The notes beneath the pieces were generated by a model. That model ran no database searches. It saw nothing but the letters and a program-made list of their open reading frames with translations, and was not told the origin of the DNA. This document shows, piece by piece, positions 1 to 8,002 of a stretch of 18,969 bases of DNA. Made by a program: the position numbers and the translations under genes. Origin of the DNA: Muribaculaceae bacterium (GTDB lineage: Bacteria; Bacteroidota; Bacteroidia; Bacteroidales; Muribaculaceae); assembly GCA_024400895.1 (NCBI GenBank), contig JAKSMA010000017.1, positions 1 through 18,969 of the forward strand, written 5' to 3'. Numbering within the stretch: position 1 is the stretch's first letter; each line of letters begins with the position of its first letter.

Positions 1-266
1 ACCGCCGGATGAACAATTGCATTAAGGTCCGCCAAAGCTGATTTATCAGAGAACACAATTGATGACAAAAGACGTGTATGAAGTTGCTTTCCTATATATA
101 TATCAGCTCCAAATCGCTCAACCAAGAGCGAACGCAATGATTCCGATTCATGCATTAATGTTTTAGCTCTGGAGTCGGTATCATATACTTTGTACCCTAA
201 AAGACGAAGTATTTTCGAAACCACCGACTTCCCGCTACCAATACCGCCAGTTATCGCTACAATCAT
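1..266 (-). CDS. coaE: Dephospho-CoA kinase CoaE (partial, N-terminal 88 residues)
   Basis: This is the N-terminal part of the kinase that phosphorylates the ribose 3'-hydroxyl of dephospho-CoA, the last step of coenzyme A synthesis in the cytoplasm. The reading frame opens at 266 with MIVAITGGIGSGKS, so the P-loop GGIGSGKS lies at residues 7-14, as in CoaE. The following YDTDSRAK segment and the later NAIVHPAV also fit the family, where the DxD and the HPxV element recur. The gene runs off the left edge of the window; the full family length is about 200 residues. It starts 11 bases after the ybbR-like stop codon and so is probably the fourth gene of the nusB-yajC-ybbR-coaE transcript. It is too short to appear as a complete open reading frame. 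Confidence 0.93.
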   Translation of the reverse strand, partial: MIVAITGGIGSGKSVVSKILRLLGYKVYDTDSRAKTLMHESESLRSLLVERFGADIYIGKQLHTRLLSSIVFSDKSALADLNAIVHPA

Positions 267-277
267 AAATTTAGTAA

Positions 278-1237
278 TTATTTCACCGTCCAGGTTACAG
301 AGTCTTCCAAAATCTTATATATCTTTCTGTGCGGATACTCCTCTGCCTTCCTGACAGCAACTCTACCAGATTTCTTGGATAAATCGATATCATCGGCAAA
401 AACCGCCACAGTTGGGGCTTTTGCATTATAGAAGCTTTCGGGCACATAATATAAAATATCGACTGTGGCTGGGCGATACTGGATTTTCATACCTCTCACC
501 TCTTTTGGCGCAACATCAATTGATGCACGCTTCAAGTAATTTCTTTCCAAATCGAGGCGGAGTTTAACATTAGTAGTTTCATAGCGCACACCCGGTATTG
601 TGCGAAGGCCCACCGTCATCACTGTGTCGGAAAAGTCTCTCACTGTAAATGGCTTAAGTGCAACAGAGTCGATTTTTTCTAATACTTCACTTTTTGCGTA
701 TACCACCACTGAATCTGGTGAACATACAGGCCAATTCACAAGCGACATCGTGATAGGATTAAATTGCAAATTTATACTACCTTCAAAAGCGACTGGCACT
801 TTTTTCCCTTCATGGGTCACAGCAGTCAAAACAAGAGGGAAACCAGATTGCATCTTTGGAGAATTCTGTGGACGGAATAGGGTGTGCAAATTTGTTGCCG
901 CATAAATATCCTCCACAGTGATAACTAACTCGGAAGTTGATTTCTGGTATTTTGAAAGGAAATTGATATTTGCTTCAGGCGTAAAGATTTTATAGTACAG
1001 ATGAGAAAAAACTTTTCCCTCCATGGGCACACTTACTCGGGCTGGCACAGAATCAATAATTGTAACCTCATTGGGCTTCCCAACAATATTAAGATTCACG
1101 GTCACATCAGCAGTGTACGACTTTGTAAAGCCCCACGCAAAAAATGACAACACAAAAAAGAAACCATATAACAAAATCACCTTATAGGTAGATTTGTTCA
1201 ATGGTATGTTTTTTATTATTGTATTAAAAATATTCAC
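278..1237 (-). CDS. YbbR-like (CdaR-type) membrane-anchored protein
   Basis: This is a 319-residue protein with one N-terminal membrane segment (about residues 18-38, rich in Leu, Phe and Tyr) followed by a predicted extracytoplasmic part. The remainder is beta-rich, with repeated stretches resembling YbbR domains, for example around residues 45-120 and 140-230. In Firmicutes the YbbR protein CdaR modulates the diadenylate cyclase CdaA. In Bacteroidales a YbbR-like gene is commonly found between yajC and coaE, as here, but its role there is not established as far as I know. I assign the family by overall pattern, length and neighbours, not by a catalytic motif. It is separated from yajC by 80 bases that contain a 9-base inverted repeat, and from coaE by only 11 bases. 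Confidence 0.75.
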   Translation of the reverse strand: MNIFNTIIKNIPLNKSTYKVILLYGFFFVLSFFAWGFTKSYTADVTVNLNIVGKPNEVTIIDSVPARVSVPMEGKVFSHLYYKIFTPEANINFLSKYQKSTSELVITVEDIYAATNLHTLFRPQNSPKMQSGFPLVLTAVTHEGKKVPVAFEGSINLQFNPITMSLVNWPVCSPDSVVVYAKSEVLEKIDSVALKPFTVRDFSDTVMTVGLRTIPGVRYETTNVKLRLDLERNYLKRASIDVAPKEVRGMKIQYRPATVDILYYVPESFYNAKAPTVAVFADDIDLSKKSGRVAVRKAEEYPHRKIYKILEDSVTWTVK

Positions 1238-1251
1238 CTCTCTTTTTGAAA

Positions 1252-1299
1252 ATTGGTCGGCAGAATATCAGGAAAACACTGAAACTCAAACCGACCAAT
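1252..1299 (-). repeat. 9-bp perfect inverted repeat between yajC and ybbR
   Basis: The arms ATTGGTCGG (1252-1260) and CCGACCAAT (1291-1299) are exactly complementary, with a 30-base spacer. In the minus-strand transcript the spacer can form a smaller inner hairpin (TCAG pairing with CTGA), and a short run TTTTC follows the outer stem. It lies just upstream of the ybbR start at 1237. It could be a weak terminator, a processing or stability element, or a leader structure. The sequence does not decide among these. Confidence 0.55.
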
Positions 1300-1317
1300 A
1301 TGTTACACTTGATTTAA

Positions 1318-1659
1318 TTAATCTTTCTTTACATCAGAGCCTGTTTGAACAGCATCTTGCATAGTTGGATAAATCATTGTTCCGTCGATTGTGATTTTTA
1401 CACCATCTGCGATTTCCAACACCACTGTTCCATTAGCCTTGATTTCACGAATACGGCCATGAATACCACCTGCGGTAATCACCTTGTCGCCAGACTTCAA
1501 ACCTTCACGGAATTTCTTCATTTCTTTCTGCTTCTTGCTTTGTGGACGAATCATAAAGAAATAGAAAATTGCAATGAGGGCAACAATCATAATAATGCTA
1601 CCCATACCACCACTTTGAGCAGGAGCAGCTGCTGCATCGAGCATAATATAATTCAACAT
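1318..1659 (-). CDS. yajC: Preprotein translocase accessory subunit YajC
   Basis: This is a 113-residue inner-membrane protein of the YajC family, which associates with SecDF and the SecYEG translocon. A short N-terminal Ala/Gly-rich stretch leads into one transmembrane helix (about residues 20-38, GSIIMIVALIAIFYFF). Directly after it comes the family hallmark MIRPQSKKQKEMKKF, then a small beta-rich cytoplasmic domain containing GDKVITAGGIHGRI (about residues 55-70). The length matches the family. A second Met at codon 6 (start 1644) is an alternative start, and the choice affects only five residues. The gene follows nusB after 29 bases and precedes the ybbR-like gene, an order common in Bacteroidales. 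Confidence 0.95.
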   Translation of the reverse strand: MLNYIMLDAAAAPAQSGGMGSIIMIVALIAIFYFFMIRPQSKKQKEMKKFREGLKSGDKVITAGGIHGRIREIKANGTVVLEIADGVKITIDGTMIYPTMQDAVQTGSDVKKD

Positions 1660-1688
1660 AATACTGAATATTTTATAATTAATAATTC

Positions 1689-2618
1689 TTATTTAATAAT
1701 CACTTTATCAGCACGCATCTGGTTAACCACAGCATTCAAGATGCCATTCACAAACTGGCCACTTCGTGGGGTGCTGTAATCTTTTGCCAACTCAATATAC
1801 TCATTGAGAGAAACATTCACTGGGATACTTGGGAAATTACGCATTTCTGTAAGAGCTGCACACATCACCAAGCGGTCCATCATCGCGATGCGATCGGTAT
1901 CCCACTTTTCTGTTTTCACAAATTTGTCGATGTAGGAATTGTTATCTTCCATTTCTGCAACCACTTTCAAGAAAAGCTGTTCGCCAAATTTGCTGTCTTC
2001 ATCATCCTTAAATTGAGGGAAGATTGGAGAAGCCTCGCCATCTTCAAATCGGCGGATGGTCTTCAGAACAAACTGTCCCATGATGTTCAAATCGTCATCG
2101 GTATAGAACACGCTCATCGACTGTAAGTGCTCAAGGAGATTTTCATCGGTGAACACCACTTTTTTCAGTAATTGATACCAAACCTCACCATCACGCACAA
2201 GAGTAGTCTTTGGCATTTCCATATACTCTTGATAGTCTTCCGAACGGAGAATCTTGTCAAGCAGCAAGCGCACAAAGAGCTCATCATCACGCCAGTTGAT
2301 CTTTTTGTCTTCCACAAATTCAGAAAGCGTTTGATCTTCACGAAGCCTCTTCACAAACTCGTTTTCCACAAAACGCATATTTGGATTCATATCTTCTTCT
2401 GTAGGAAGAAATTTGTGCTTTGCTTCATCAAGACGCAAATCTTGAACATCTGTGAGTTCAATAATCAATTTCAGCAAAGCGTTGTAGAGTTCATACGACT
2501 TGTCTAAACTTTTCTTCAACTCTTTCTTTGCCTGTGCTAAAGTCATGGAATCTTTTGAAACCATGTAAGCGTACAACATTTGTACGACTTTTACTCTTAT
2601 TAGGACACGATTAATCAT
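1689..2618 (-). CDS. nusB: Transcription antitermination protein NusB (long Bacteroidota form)
   Basis: NusB binds boxA RNA together with NusE (ribosomal protein S10) and promotes antitermination on rRNA operons. The N-terminus INRVLIRVKVVQMLYAYM has the usual NusB opening helix. The C-terminal part, about residues 263-297 (PSIPVNVSLNEYIELAK, then STPRSGQFVNGILNAVV), is the most conserved region of the family. At 309 residues the protein is about twice the size of E. coli NusB; the additional middle region is charged and helical. Long NusB proteins are usual in Bacteroidota, so I regard this as normal for the lineage. The gene has its own well-formed promoter at 2641-2672 and heads the nusB-yajC-ybbR-coaE group. 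Confidence 0.93.
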   Translation of the reverse strand: MINRVLIRVKVVQMLYAYMVSKDSMTLAQAKKELKKSLDKSYELYNALLKLIIELTDVQDLRLDEAKHKFLPTEEDMNPNMRFVENEFVKRLREDQTLSEFVEDKKINWRDDELFVRLLLDKILRSEDYQEYMEMPKTTLVRDGEVWYQLLKKVVFTDENLLEHLQSMSVFYTDDDLNIMGQFVLKTIRRFEDGEASPIFPQFKDDEDSKFGEQLFLKVVAEMEDNNSYIDKFVKTEKWDTDRIAMMDRLVMCAALTEMRNFPSIPVNVSLNEYIELAKDYSTPRSGQFVNGILNAVVNQMRADKVIIK

Positions 2619-2640
2619 CTATATTTAATTTATTATTTTG

Positions 2641-2672
2641 CAAAGTTACCCTAAAATAGAATTGTAGTCAAA
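2641..2672 (-). promoter_or_regulatory. Promoter of nusB (Bacteroidota-type)
   Basis: On the minus strand a TTTG (-33 element, 2669-2672) is followed after exactly 20 bases by TAACTTTG (-7 element, 2641-2648). This fits the Bacteroides consensus TTTG-N19-21-TAnnTTTG. The -7 box ends 22 bases before the nusB ATG. The -33 box lies only eight bases past the rlmB stop codon, so nusB probably has separate initiation in addition to any read-through from the recN-rlmB side. Confidence 0.75.
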
Positions 2673-2679
2673 TAAAACA

Positions 2680-3441
2680 CTATGAATTTACATTCTGCCC
2701 GTCATTCAATCGCTGGCGAACCACTTCATAAATCATAATGCCACCAGCCACAGAAACATTGAGCGAATTAATTTCACCAAATTCCGGAATTGCAACAAGA
2801 GTGTCGCAAAGCCTCAATATATCTGCAGAAATGCCAGTGTCTTCTGCTCCAAGCACAATAGCAACAGGACCAGTAAAATCAGCTTTTGTATAATTCAAAT
2901 CTGTTTTTTCCGATGCGCCCATCACCATGAAGCCACTATCACGCAAATATTTTACAGCATTCACAAGATTACGCTCGCGACAAACAGGGAGATAATTCAA
3001 TGCTCCGGCAGAAGTTTTCACCGCATCGGCATTAACACTCACGCTGTTTCGCTCAGGTATCACAATCGCATTGACACCTGCACACTCGCATGTACGAGCA
3101 ATTGCTCCAAAATTGCGAACATCAGTCACGCCATCAAGCACCACAATAAAAGGATTAATGCCTTCATCATATAGGGCTGGTACAATATCATCTACATGAT
3201 AATAGTCAACTGCAGCCATAAAGGCTATCACCCCTTGGTGATTTTTGCGTGTCACCCTATTAATTCGTTCTACAGGAACGCGTTGCACTGGTACATTGTA
3301 TTCACGAGCGACCGAAAGCAATTCACGAGCCAAATCTCCACTAAGGTCTTTTTTCATCAGCACCTTATCGACTTGCTTACCCGACTCAATCGCTTCTATC
3401 ACAGCACGAATGCCGAATACAACTTGGGATTTATCTATCAT
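2680..3441 (-). CDS. rlmB: 23S rRNA (guanosine-2'-O-)-methyltransferase, SpoU/TrmH family (RlmB-like)
   Basis: This is a 253-residue SpoU-type 2'-O-ribose methyltransferase using S-adenosylmethionine. An N-terminal substrate-binding domain (residues about 5-75, starting VFGIRAVIEAIESGK) precedes the knotted SPOUT domain. The three family motifs are visible: DGVTDVRNFGAIART (103-117), IVLGAEDTGIS (195-205) and IPEFGEINSLNVSVAGG (218-234). The N-terminal domain and length fit RlmB, which modifies G2251 of 23S rRNA in E. coli; TrmH-family specificity cannot be proved from sequence alone. Its ATG overlaps the recN stop codon by four bases (ATGA), which implies coupled translation with recN. Confidence 0.88.
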   Translation of the reverse strand: MIDKSQVVFGIRAVIEAIESGKQVDKVLMKKDLSGDLARELLSVAREYNVPVQRVPVERINRVTRKNHQGVIAFMAAVDYYHVDDIVPALYDEGINPFIVVLDGVTDVRNFGAIARTCECAGVNAIVIPERNSVSVNADAVKTSAGALNYLPVCRERNLVNAVKYLRDSGFMVMGASEKTDLNYTKADFTGPVAIVLGAEDTGISADILRLCDTLVAIPEFGEINSLNVSVAGGIMIYEVVRQRLNDGQNVNS

Positions 3442-5099
3442 TTCTTTGTTTCAATTAACGATTTTGCGTTTTCAATAGCAGCATGATTCACGTCTTTTCC
3501 ACTCAACATCCTCGCAATTTCAAGCACATGCTCCTCATTGTTGAGGCATTTCACATGAGTCAGAGTTGACTCTTCATCATCTGCTTTATACACCATCAAG
3601 TGATTGTCGCCATGGGCAGCCACTTGAGGAAGGTGGGTGATGGCCAAAACTTGTATACGCTTACAAATATCACCCATCATCTCCCCTATCTTATTTGCCA
3701 CATCGCCAGAAACGCCAGTATCCACTTCATCAAAAATAATGGTCGGCAAATTCATCGAACGGGCAATAATCGATTTTATGCACAGCATCAATCGAGAAAT
3801 TTCGCCACCGGATGCGGTATCCTTAACAGGAAGAAGTGCTTGATTCTTATTGAAGGCGAAGAGGAATTCAACAGCATCGGCACCAGTAGAAGAAAAATCA
3901 GTTTCAACAAATTTAATATCAAAAGCTAAATTTCTCATTCCCAAAGCTTGAGCCAAAGGCTTTAGCTCCGAAACGAATAGTTGCGCTGCATTTTTTCTTG
4001 ACTCCGATAAATCCGATGCCAACGCCGCCACTTTTACCTGTTGTGCACCCAATGCAGCCTCAATTTCAGCTATTTGGTCTTCACTGTTGTTAATCAGCGA
4101 CAACTGGTTTTCATATTGCTGCTGAATCGAAAGAAGTTCATTTACCGAAGCAGCATTATGCTTCCTCTCAAGTTCATAGATTGAATTCAATCTCATCTCC
4201 ACTATTTCCAACTGTCGCGGGTCATCCACCAATTGGTCGTCGACATAAGAAACAGTCTGAGCAATATCCTTCAATTCAACGAGAGCCGATTGAACACGCT
4301 CGCCCAATCCCCCAATGTCGGAGAGATTACGCTCGGTAGACTGTAGGCGTTGGGATATTACTGACAACTGCTGCAGAATTGAGTTTTCTTCACCATTAAG
4401 AGATGAATTTATCATCCAGAGATTTTCTTTAATCTCAGAGATATTGCTCAACTTTTTCTGCAGGTCTTCAAGTTCAACATCTTCGTTCTCAACAAGTTTC
4501 AAGCCCTCAAATTGGCTTAATTGGAAACGGATATAGTCTTCGTCAGTTCTGCTCTTTTCATATTCGCTACGCCTTTCAAGAAGTTGCTTTTGTAAGTTCT
4601 TGTAGCATATATATTCAACTTCATATTTTGAAGCAATCTCCTTGTTATTAGCGATACTATCCAAAACCGACAATTGGAATGACGGTTTCGACAGAAGCAT
4701 ATTACTGTGCTGAGAATGAATATCCACCAATCGAGATGTCAATTCTTTAAGAACAGAGACATTCACAGGAGTATCGTTCACGAAAGTGCGCGAACGCCCA
4801 TTAGCGTTGATTTCACGACGAACTATGCACTCGTCTTCCCAAAAATCAATTTCATTTTCTGAGAAAAAATCAGTTAACGCGTACGTGGATATATCAAACG
4901 CCGCTTCTACCACAACTTTATTCTCAGGATTACGGACAGAACGAGAGTCTGCTCGCTCACCAAGTATCAAAGACAATGCACCCAGAATAATCGACTTACC
5001 AGCACCAGTTTCACCAGTGATAATAGTAAGCCCATTATCGAACTTAATTTCAAGTTCGTCGATAAGTGCATAGTTTGATATATAAAGTCGTGTGAGCAT
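3438..5099 (-). CDS. recN: DNA repair protein RecN
   Basis: RecN is an SMC-like ATPase that acts in recombinational repair of double-strand breaks. The 553-residue length matches the family. The N-terminal head begins LTRLYISNYALIDELEI and carries a Walker A motif GETGAGKS at residues 29-36. A long coiled-coil region follows, about residues 160-370, rich in Glu, Gln, Leu and Lys. The C-terminal head contains the ABC signature SGGEISR (430-436) and Walker B IIFDEVDTG (454-462), followed by ITHLPQVAAHGDNH. The gene begins seven bases after the stop of the DUF4835 remnant and overlaps rlmB by four bases. It is probably transcribed from the dnaN side. I see no LexA-type operator next to it. Confidence 0.97.
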   Translation of the reverse strand: MLTRLYISNYALIDELEIKFDNGLTIITGETGAGKSIILGALSLILGERADSRSVRNPENKVVVEAAFDISTYALTDFFSENEIDFWEDECIVRREINANGRSRTFVNDTPVNVSVLKELTSRLVDIHSQHSNMLLSKPSFQLSVLDSIANNKEIASKYEVEYICYKNLQKQLLERRSEYEKSRTDEDYIRFQLSQFEGLKLVENEDVELEDLQKKLSNISEIKENLWMINSSLNGEENSILQQLSVISQRLQSTERNLSDIGGLGERVQSALVELKDIAQTVSYVDDQLVDDPRQLEIVEMRLNSIYELERKHNAASVNELLSIQQQYENQLSLINNSEDQIAEIEAALGAQQVKVAALASDLSESRKNAAQLFVSELKPLAQALGMRNLAFDIKFVETDFSSTGADAVEFLFAFNKNQALLPVKDTASGGEISRLMLCIKSIIARSMNLPTIIFDEVDTGVSGDVANKIGEMMGDICKRIQVLAITHLPQVAAHGDNHLMVYKADDEESTLTHVKCLNNEEHVLEIARMLSGKDVNHAAIENAKSLIETKK

Positions 5100-5106
5100 T
5101 TATGCG

Positions 5107-5511
5107 TTAGTTATTTTGTTCTTCTTTTTTGATTCTGTCCAGACGAGCCTGTTCTGTTGGCCACAATGGATAGAGGGTTTCGTACACAGAGCTTTTCTCT
5201 GTCAAATTCGCTTTTGAATACACATTTACCAACTCGTCAAGCTTCGCGTCTTTAAACATCGACAAGCATACCGACATTGGTGCCACATCGTATATTTTCT
5301 TTAAAATATCACGCGACTGTGTAATTACTTGTCGGCCTTTCTCTGCACTCACCACCATCTGGTCCAATCCAAGTCGGTGATAATTGTAAAGCACTTCACG
5401 AATTCCTGCAGTCTGCTTGTCAGTGTATGCGCTAAGCACTGCACTTCTATTCTTAGTGTCTTCAAAAGCCTTCCATCCACTTTCTCCACTACTCTGTGCC
5501 ATCCTCACCAC
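5107..5511 (-). pseudogene. DUF4835 family protein, C-terminal fragment (frame-broken)
   Basis: This frame holds the C-terminal half of a DUF4835 protein: AQSSGESGWKAFEDTKNR, then LYNYHRLGLDQM, and a charged end. An open reading frame can be started at GTG 5511, but it continues upstream in the same frame as YEKAANVVR to 5529. That segment is ordinary family sequence, so the GTG is not a convincing natural start. The frame differs from that of the N-terminal fragment (5505-5972). Residues recoverable from the two halves total about 287, roughly 15-20 short of the usual length of about 300. The fragment stops seven bases before recN. Independent translation from the internal GTG is possible but has no positive support. 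Some annotations call this family PorD, linked to type IX secretion; I recall this only loosely. Confidence 0.7.
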
Positions 5512-5972
5512 ATTAGCAGCCTTTTCATAAATGCGTAGAAATTGAGAATAGCAGTCAAATTGTTTTGCATATCCTGTTCAGAATACACAAGTGGCTCATT
5601 CTGTTCGTAAGTGAAATCAATCTTTGTATCTTTGAAATTGATAATTGTGGTAGTATACGAACTATTATAAACGGGACGCTGCGACTGCACTTGCAAGTCA
5701 CCAACCATTTTTCCGCTTCCATCGTCGTAACTGCCAATAGTGAAGAACAATTTACATTGAATCTTTTCATTGTTACCGAATTGTGCATCGGTCCACTTTG
5801 TGGAATTCATATACTCAGCAATCGCCTGCTGAAGCGTAGTAAAGATTTCTTTATTCGCATTCTGCACCTTGCTCGTATTGATTTCAACTTCACAATTCAA
5901 TTCCTGCGCCGCGCCAAGAAAGCAGAATCCTGCCACTGCCACAATCAAAGAAAAGATTCGACGAATGTTCAT
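5505..5972 (-). pseudogene. DUF4835 family protein, N-terminal fragment (frame-broken)
   Basis: This is the N-terminal half of a DUF4835 protein, a Bacteroidota family of unknown biochemical activity that usually sits beside recN. A signal peptide is visible (MNIRRIFSLIVAVAGFCFLG, with cleavage likely after GAA), followed by QELNCEVEINTSKVQNANKE, the typical start of the mature protein. The frame matches the family up to NNLTAILNFYAF (about residue 148). It then runs into an unrelated tail MKRLLMW and a stop at 5505. The family segment expected after NFYAY, which I remember as a GLDFDSF-like stretch followed by GGxPY, is missing. The sequence resumes in another frame with YEKAANVV. A deletion of 3n+1 bases would explain this; an assembly or sequencing error is the alternative. 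Confidence 0.72.
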
Positions 5973-5991
5973 ATCTGGAAATTATTTCAAA

Positions 5992-6762
5992 TTAATTGTT
6001 CGAACGGACTCTCATAAAAATTTTGGTCAGAACATTTTTGGTGTCTTGTGGGAAATCGCCTTTCATCATCCAACCATAGTAGCCAGAATCTTTCATCAGC
6101 ACCTCCTCAACAGTCACACCCTTATACTTGCCAAAATTAAACACTTCCACACCCTTATCATTAAACACGAAGCGACCTGCGAGGTCCACATTTCGAGTTT
6201 GAGAAGAGAATGCCGAAAGAAATTCCACTTCGTTCTGAAGAGTTGGATATTTGTCCAGCTGTGCTTTAAGCACTTCATAAGTTGCCCTTGTGTCGGCATC
6301 TGCAGAATGTGCGCCCTCCAAATCTTTGCCGCAGTAGAACTTATAGGCAGCCACAAGATTGCGCTGTTCCATTTTGTGGAAAATAGTTTGCACATCCACA
6401 AATTTGCGTCGAGAGAAATCGAAATTCACCCCAGCATTCAAAAATTCTTCTTGAAGCATCGGAATATCAAAACGATTACTGTTAAAACCTGCGACATCGC
6501 ATCCCTCAAACACAGCAGCCAAATCACGAGCAACCTGTTTAAAGGTTGGGCAATCCTTCACATCCTCATCTGTGATGTGATGCACTGCTGTTGATTGTTC
6601 AGGAATATGCATTCCTGGATTGACACGAAGAGTTTTCGATTCTTCTGTCCCGTTAGGGTAAACCTTGATGTATGAAATTTCTACAATTTTGTCGGTAGTA
6701 ATATTCAACCCCGTGGTTTCGAGGTCGAAAAACACTAACGGCTTTTTTAAATTTAATTCCAT
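5992..6762 (-). CDS. DnaQ-like 3'-5' exonuclease (DEDD family)
   Basis: This is a 256-residue DEDDh exonuclease of the DNA polymerase III epsilon / ExoX type. ExoI is FFDLETTGL with Asp13 and Glu15; ExoII is FNSNRFDIPML with Asp99; ExoIII is AHSADADT with His152 and Asp157. All four acidic residues and the histidine are present, so the enzyme should be active. A small C-terminal domain (about residues 195-256, with FNFGKYKGVTVEEV and then YYGWMM) resembles the C-terminal module of ExoX-like proteins. It follows dnaN after 30 bases, which suggests a role with the sliding clamp in proofreading or repair. Whether it is the replicative proofreading subunit or a repair nuclease cannot be told, because Bacteroidota PolC/DnaE arrangements vary. 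The DUF4835 remnant begins only 19 bases downstream. Confidence 0.9.
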   Translation of the reverse strand: MELNLKKPLVFFDLETTGLNITTDKIVEISYIKVYPNGTEESKTLRVNPGMHIPEQSTAVHHITDEDVKDCPTFKQVARDLAAVFEGCDVAGFNSNRFDIPMLQEEFLNAGVNFDFSRRKFVDVQTIFHKMEQRNLVAAYKFYCGKDLEGAHSADADTRATYEVLKAQLDKYPTLQNEVEFLSAFSSQTRNVDLAGRFVFNDKGVEVFNFGKYKGVTVEEVLMKDSGYYGWMMKGDFPQDTKNVLTKIFMRVRSNN

Positions 6763-6793
6763 CTAAATGTCCTTTACAGAATTCCTGAACTAA

Positions 6794-7909
6794 TTAGAGC
6801 ATCATTGGCATAAGAAGAACGAGCAAATCTTCATCTTCCTTCTGGTCAACAGGGAGGAACAAACCCGCGCGAGTTGGATCCATTAATTGAAGCGAAATGT
6901 TTTCTGCATTGATGTTGTTGAGCACATCGATGATGTTTTCATCGTTGAAACCGATAGCCATTTCAGCACCATTGTATTCACAAATGATACGCTCTTCAGC
7001 AGAAGTTGAGTAATCAATATCTTGAGTCGACATGAACACTTCATCAGGGCGCATTTCCAATTTCACCAAACCGCTTGAACTGGTGAACACAGAAACGCGA
7101 CGGAGAGCATTCAACAACTGAACACGGTCGATAGAAACATTGAACTGATTTGCTGTTGGAATTACAGAGTTGTAGTTTGGATAACGGCCATTCACAAAGC
7201 GGCAAGTAAGTGTATATTCAGGAGTTTCGAATGTTGCACTTTTGCTGTCGACTGTGATGTTTACATCACCATCGTTCTTTTCGAGAATGTTGCTCAAAAT
7301 TGATGCAGGCTTTGTAGGAAGAATGAATGAAAGCTCAAGACCTGTATTCAAACCAAGTTTGCGATAGCGAACCAACTTGTGAGTATCAGAAGCGACGAAT
7401 ACGATTTCGTCTGGTTTGATGTCCCAGAAAATACCCATCATCACTGGACGCATTTCGTCAACGCCAACTGCGAAAATAGTTTGTTGAATACCTTCAACCA
7501 CTTTCTTGCAAGGGAGCACAAATTTCTTAGGTTCTTCTTCACTTGGAGCCTTTGTTGGGAACTCATTTCCGTTAACGCCAATGAAATTAAACTTACCGTG
7601 GAGATAAGTGATGTTGATTTCAAGGTTAGCGTCGTTTACATCAAATGAAAGAGCCAAATCAGGAAGTTGTTTGAGAAGATCCAAAAGTTTCTTCACATTG
7701 GCCGCGAACTTGCCAGAGCCTACAGGGTCTTGCACCTGAACATTTGTAGTGAGAGTGGTCTCTTGGTCACTACCGGTAATTACCAGTCGGTCGCCTTCCA
7801 AATTGAACAAAAAGTTATCGAGAATCGACAATTTGTTTTTTGAATTCACAACTTTACTCACTGCAGAAAGGTGAGAAAGCAAAAGCTTACTTTGAATGTT
7901 GAATTTCAT
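6794..7909 (-). CDS. dnaN: DNA polymerase III sliding clamp, beta subunit
   Basis: DnaN forms the ring-shaped dimer that tethers DNA polymerase III and repair proteins to DNA. The 371-residue length is typical of three clamp domains of about 120 residues each. The N-terminus MKFNIQSKLLLSHLSAVSKV and the region LPCKKVVEGIQQTIFAVGVDEMRPVMMGIFW, split here as LPCKKVVEGI and GVDEMRPVMMGI (about residues 129-160), are characteristic. The C-terminus ends LLMPMML, matching the usual MPMRL-type ending that lines the peptide-binding cleft. A strong Bacteroidota promoter lies at 7972-8002, giving a leader of about 55 bases. dnaN here is not beside dnaA; it heads an operon of replication and repair genes with the exonuclease, recN and rlmB. 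Confidence 0.97.
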   Translation of the reverse strand: MKFNIQSKLLLSHLSAVSKVVNSKNKLSILDNFLFNLEGDRLVITGSDQETTLTTNVQVQDPVGSGKFAANVKKLLDLLKQLPDLALSFDVNDANLEINITYLHGKFNFIGVNGNEFPTKAPSEEEPKKFVLPCKKVVEGIQQTIFAVGVDEMRPVMMGIFWDIKPDEIVFVASDTHKLVRYRKLGLNTGLELSFILPTKPASILSNILEKNDGDVNITVDSKSATFETPEYTLTCRFVNGRYPNYNSVIPTANQFNVSIDRVQLLNALRRVSVFTSSSGLVKLEMRPDEVFMSTQDIDYSTSAEERIICEYNGAEMAIGFNDENIIDVLNNINAENISLQLMDPTRAGLFLPVDQKEDEDLLVLLMPMML

Positions 7910-7971
7910 ATATGCTACAAGTTAGTTATAGTTAATAATCGAATTTATAAAACTATATTAGTTTTAACTTA

Positions 7972-8002
7972 CAAATATACTAATTATTGCCGATAATTCA
8001 AC
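7972..8002 (-). promoter_or_regulatory. Promoter of dnaN (Bacteroidota-type)
   Basis: On the minus strand GTTG (7999-8002) is followed after 19 bases by TATATTTG (7972-7979), a full match to TAnnTTTG. The -33 element directly abuts the U-tract of the wecB-galE terminator (8003-8008), so the two transcription units are packed with no spare bases. Confidence 0.75.

Noticed and set aside
5500..5535. Programmed ribosomal frameshift in the DUF4835 gene
   Set aside because: A frameshift alone would still leave the conserved internal segment missing, and no convincing slippery heptamer with a downstream structure is seen.
5869..6594. Long plus-strand open frame of 241 codons opposite the exonuclease and DUF4835 genes
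   Set aside because: It is antisense to a well-recognised exonuclease with intact catalytic motifs, and its own translation shows no family features.
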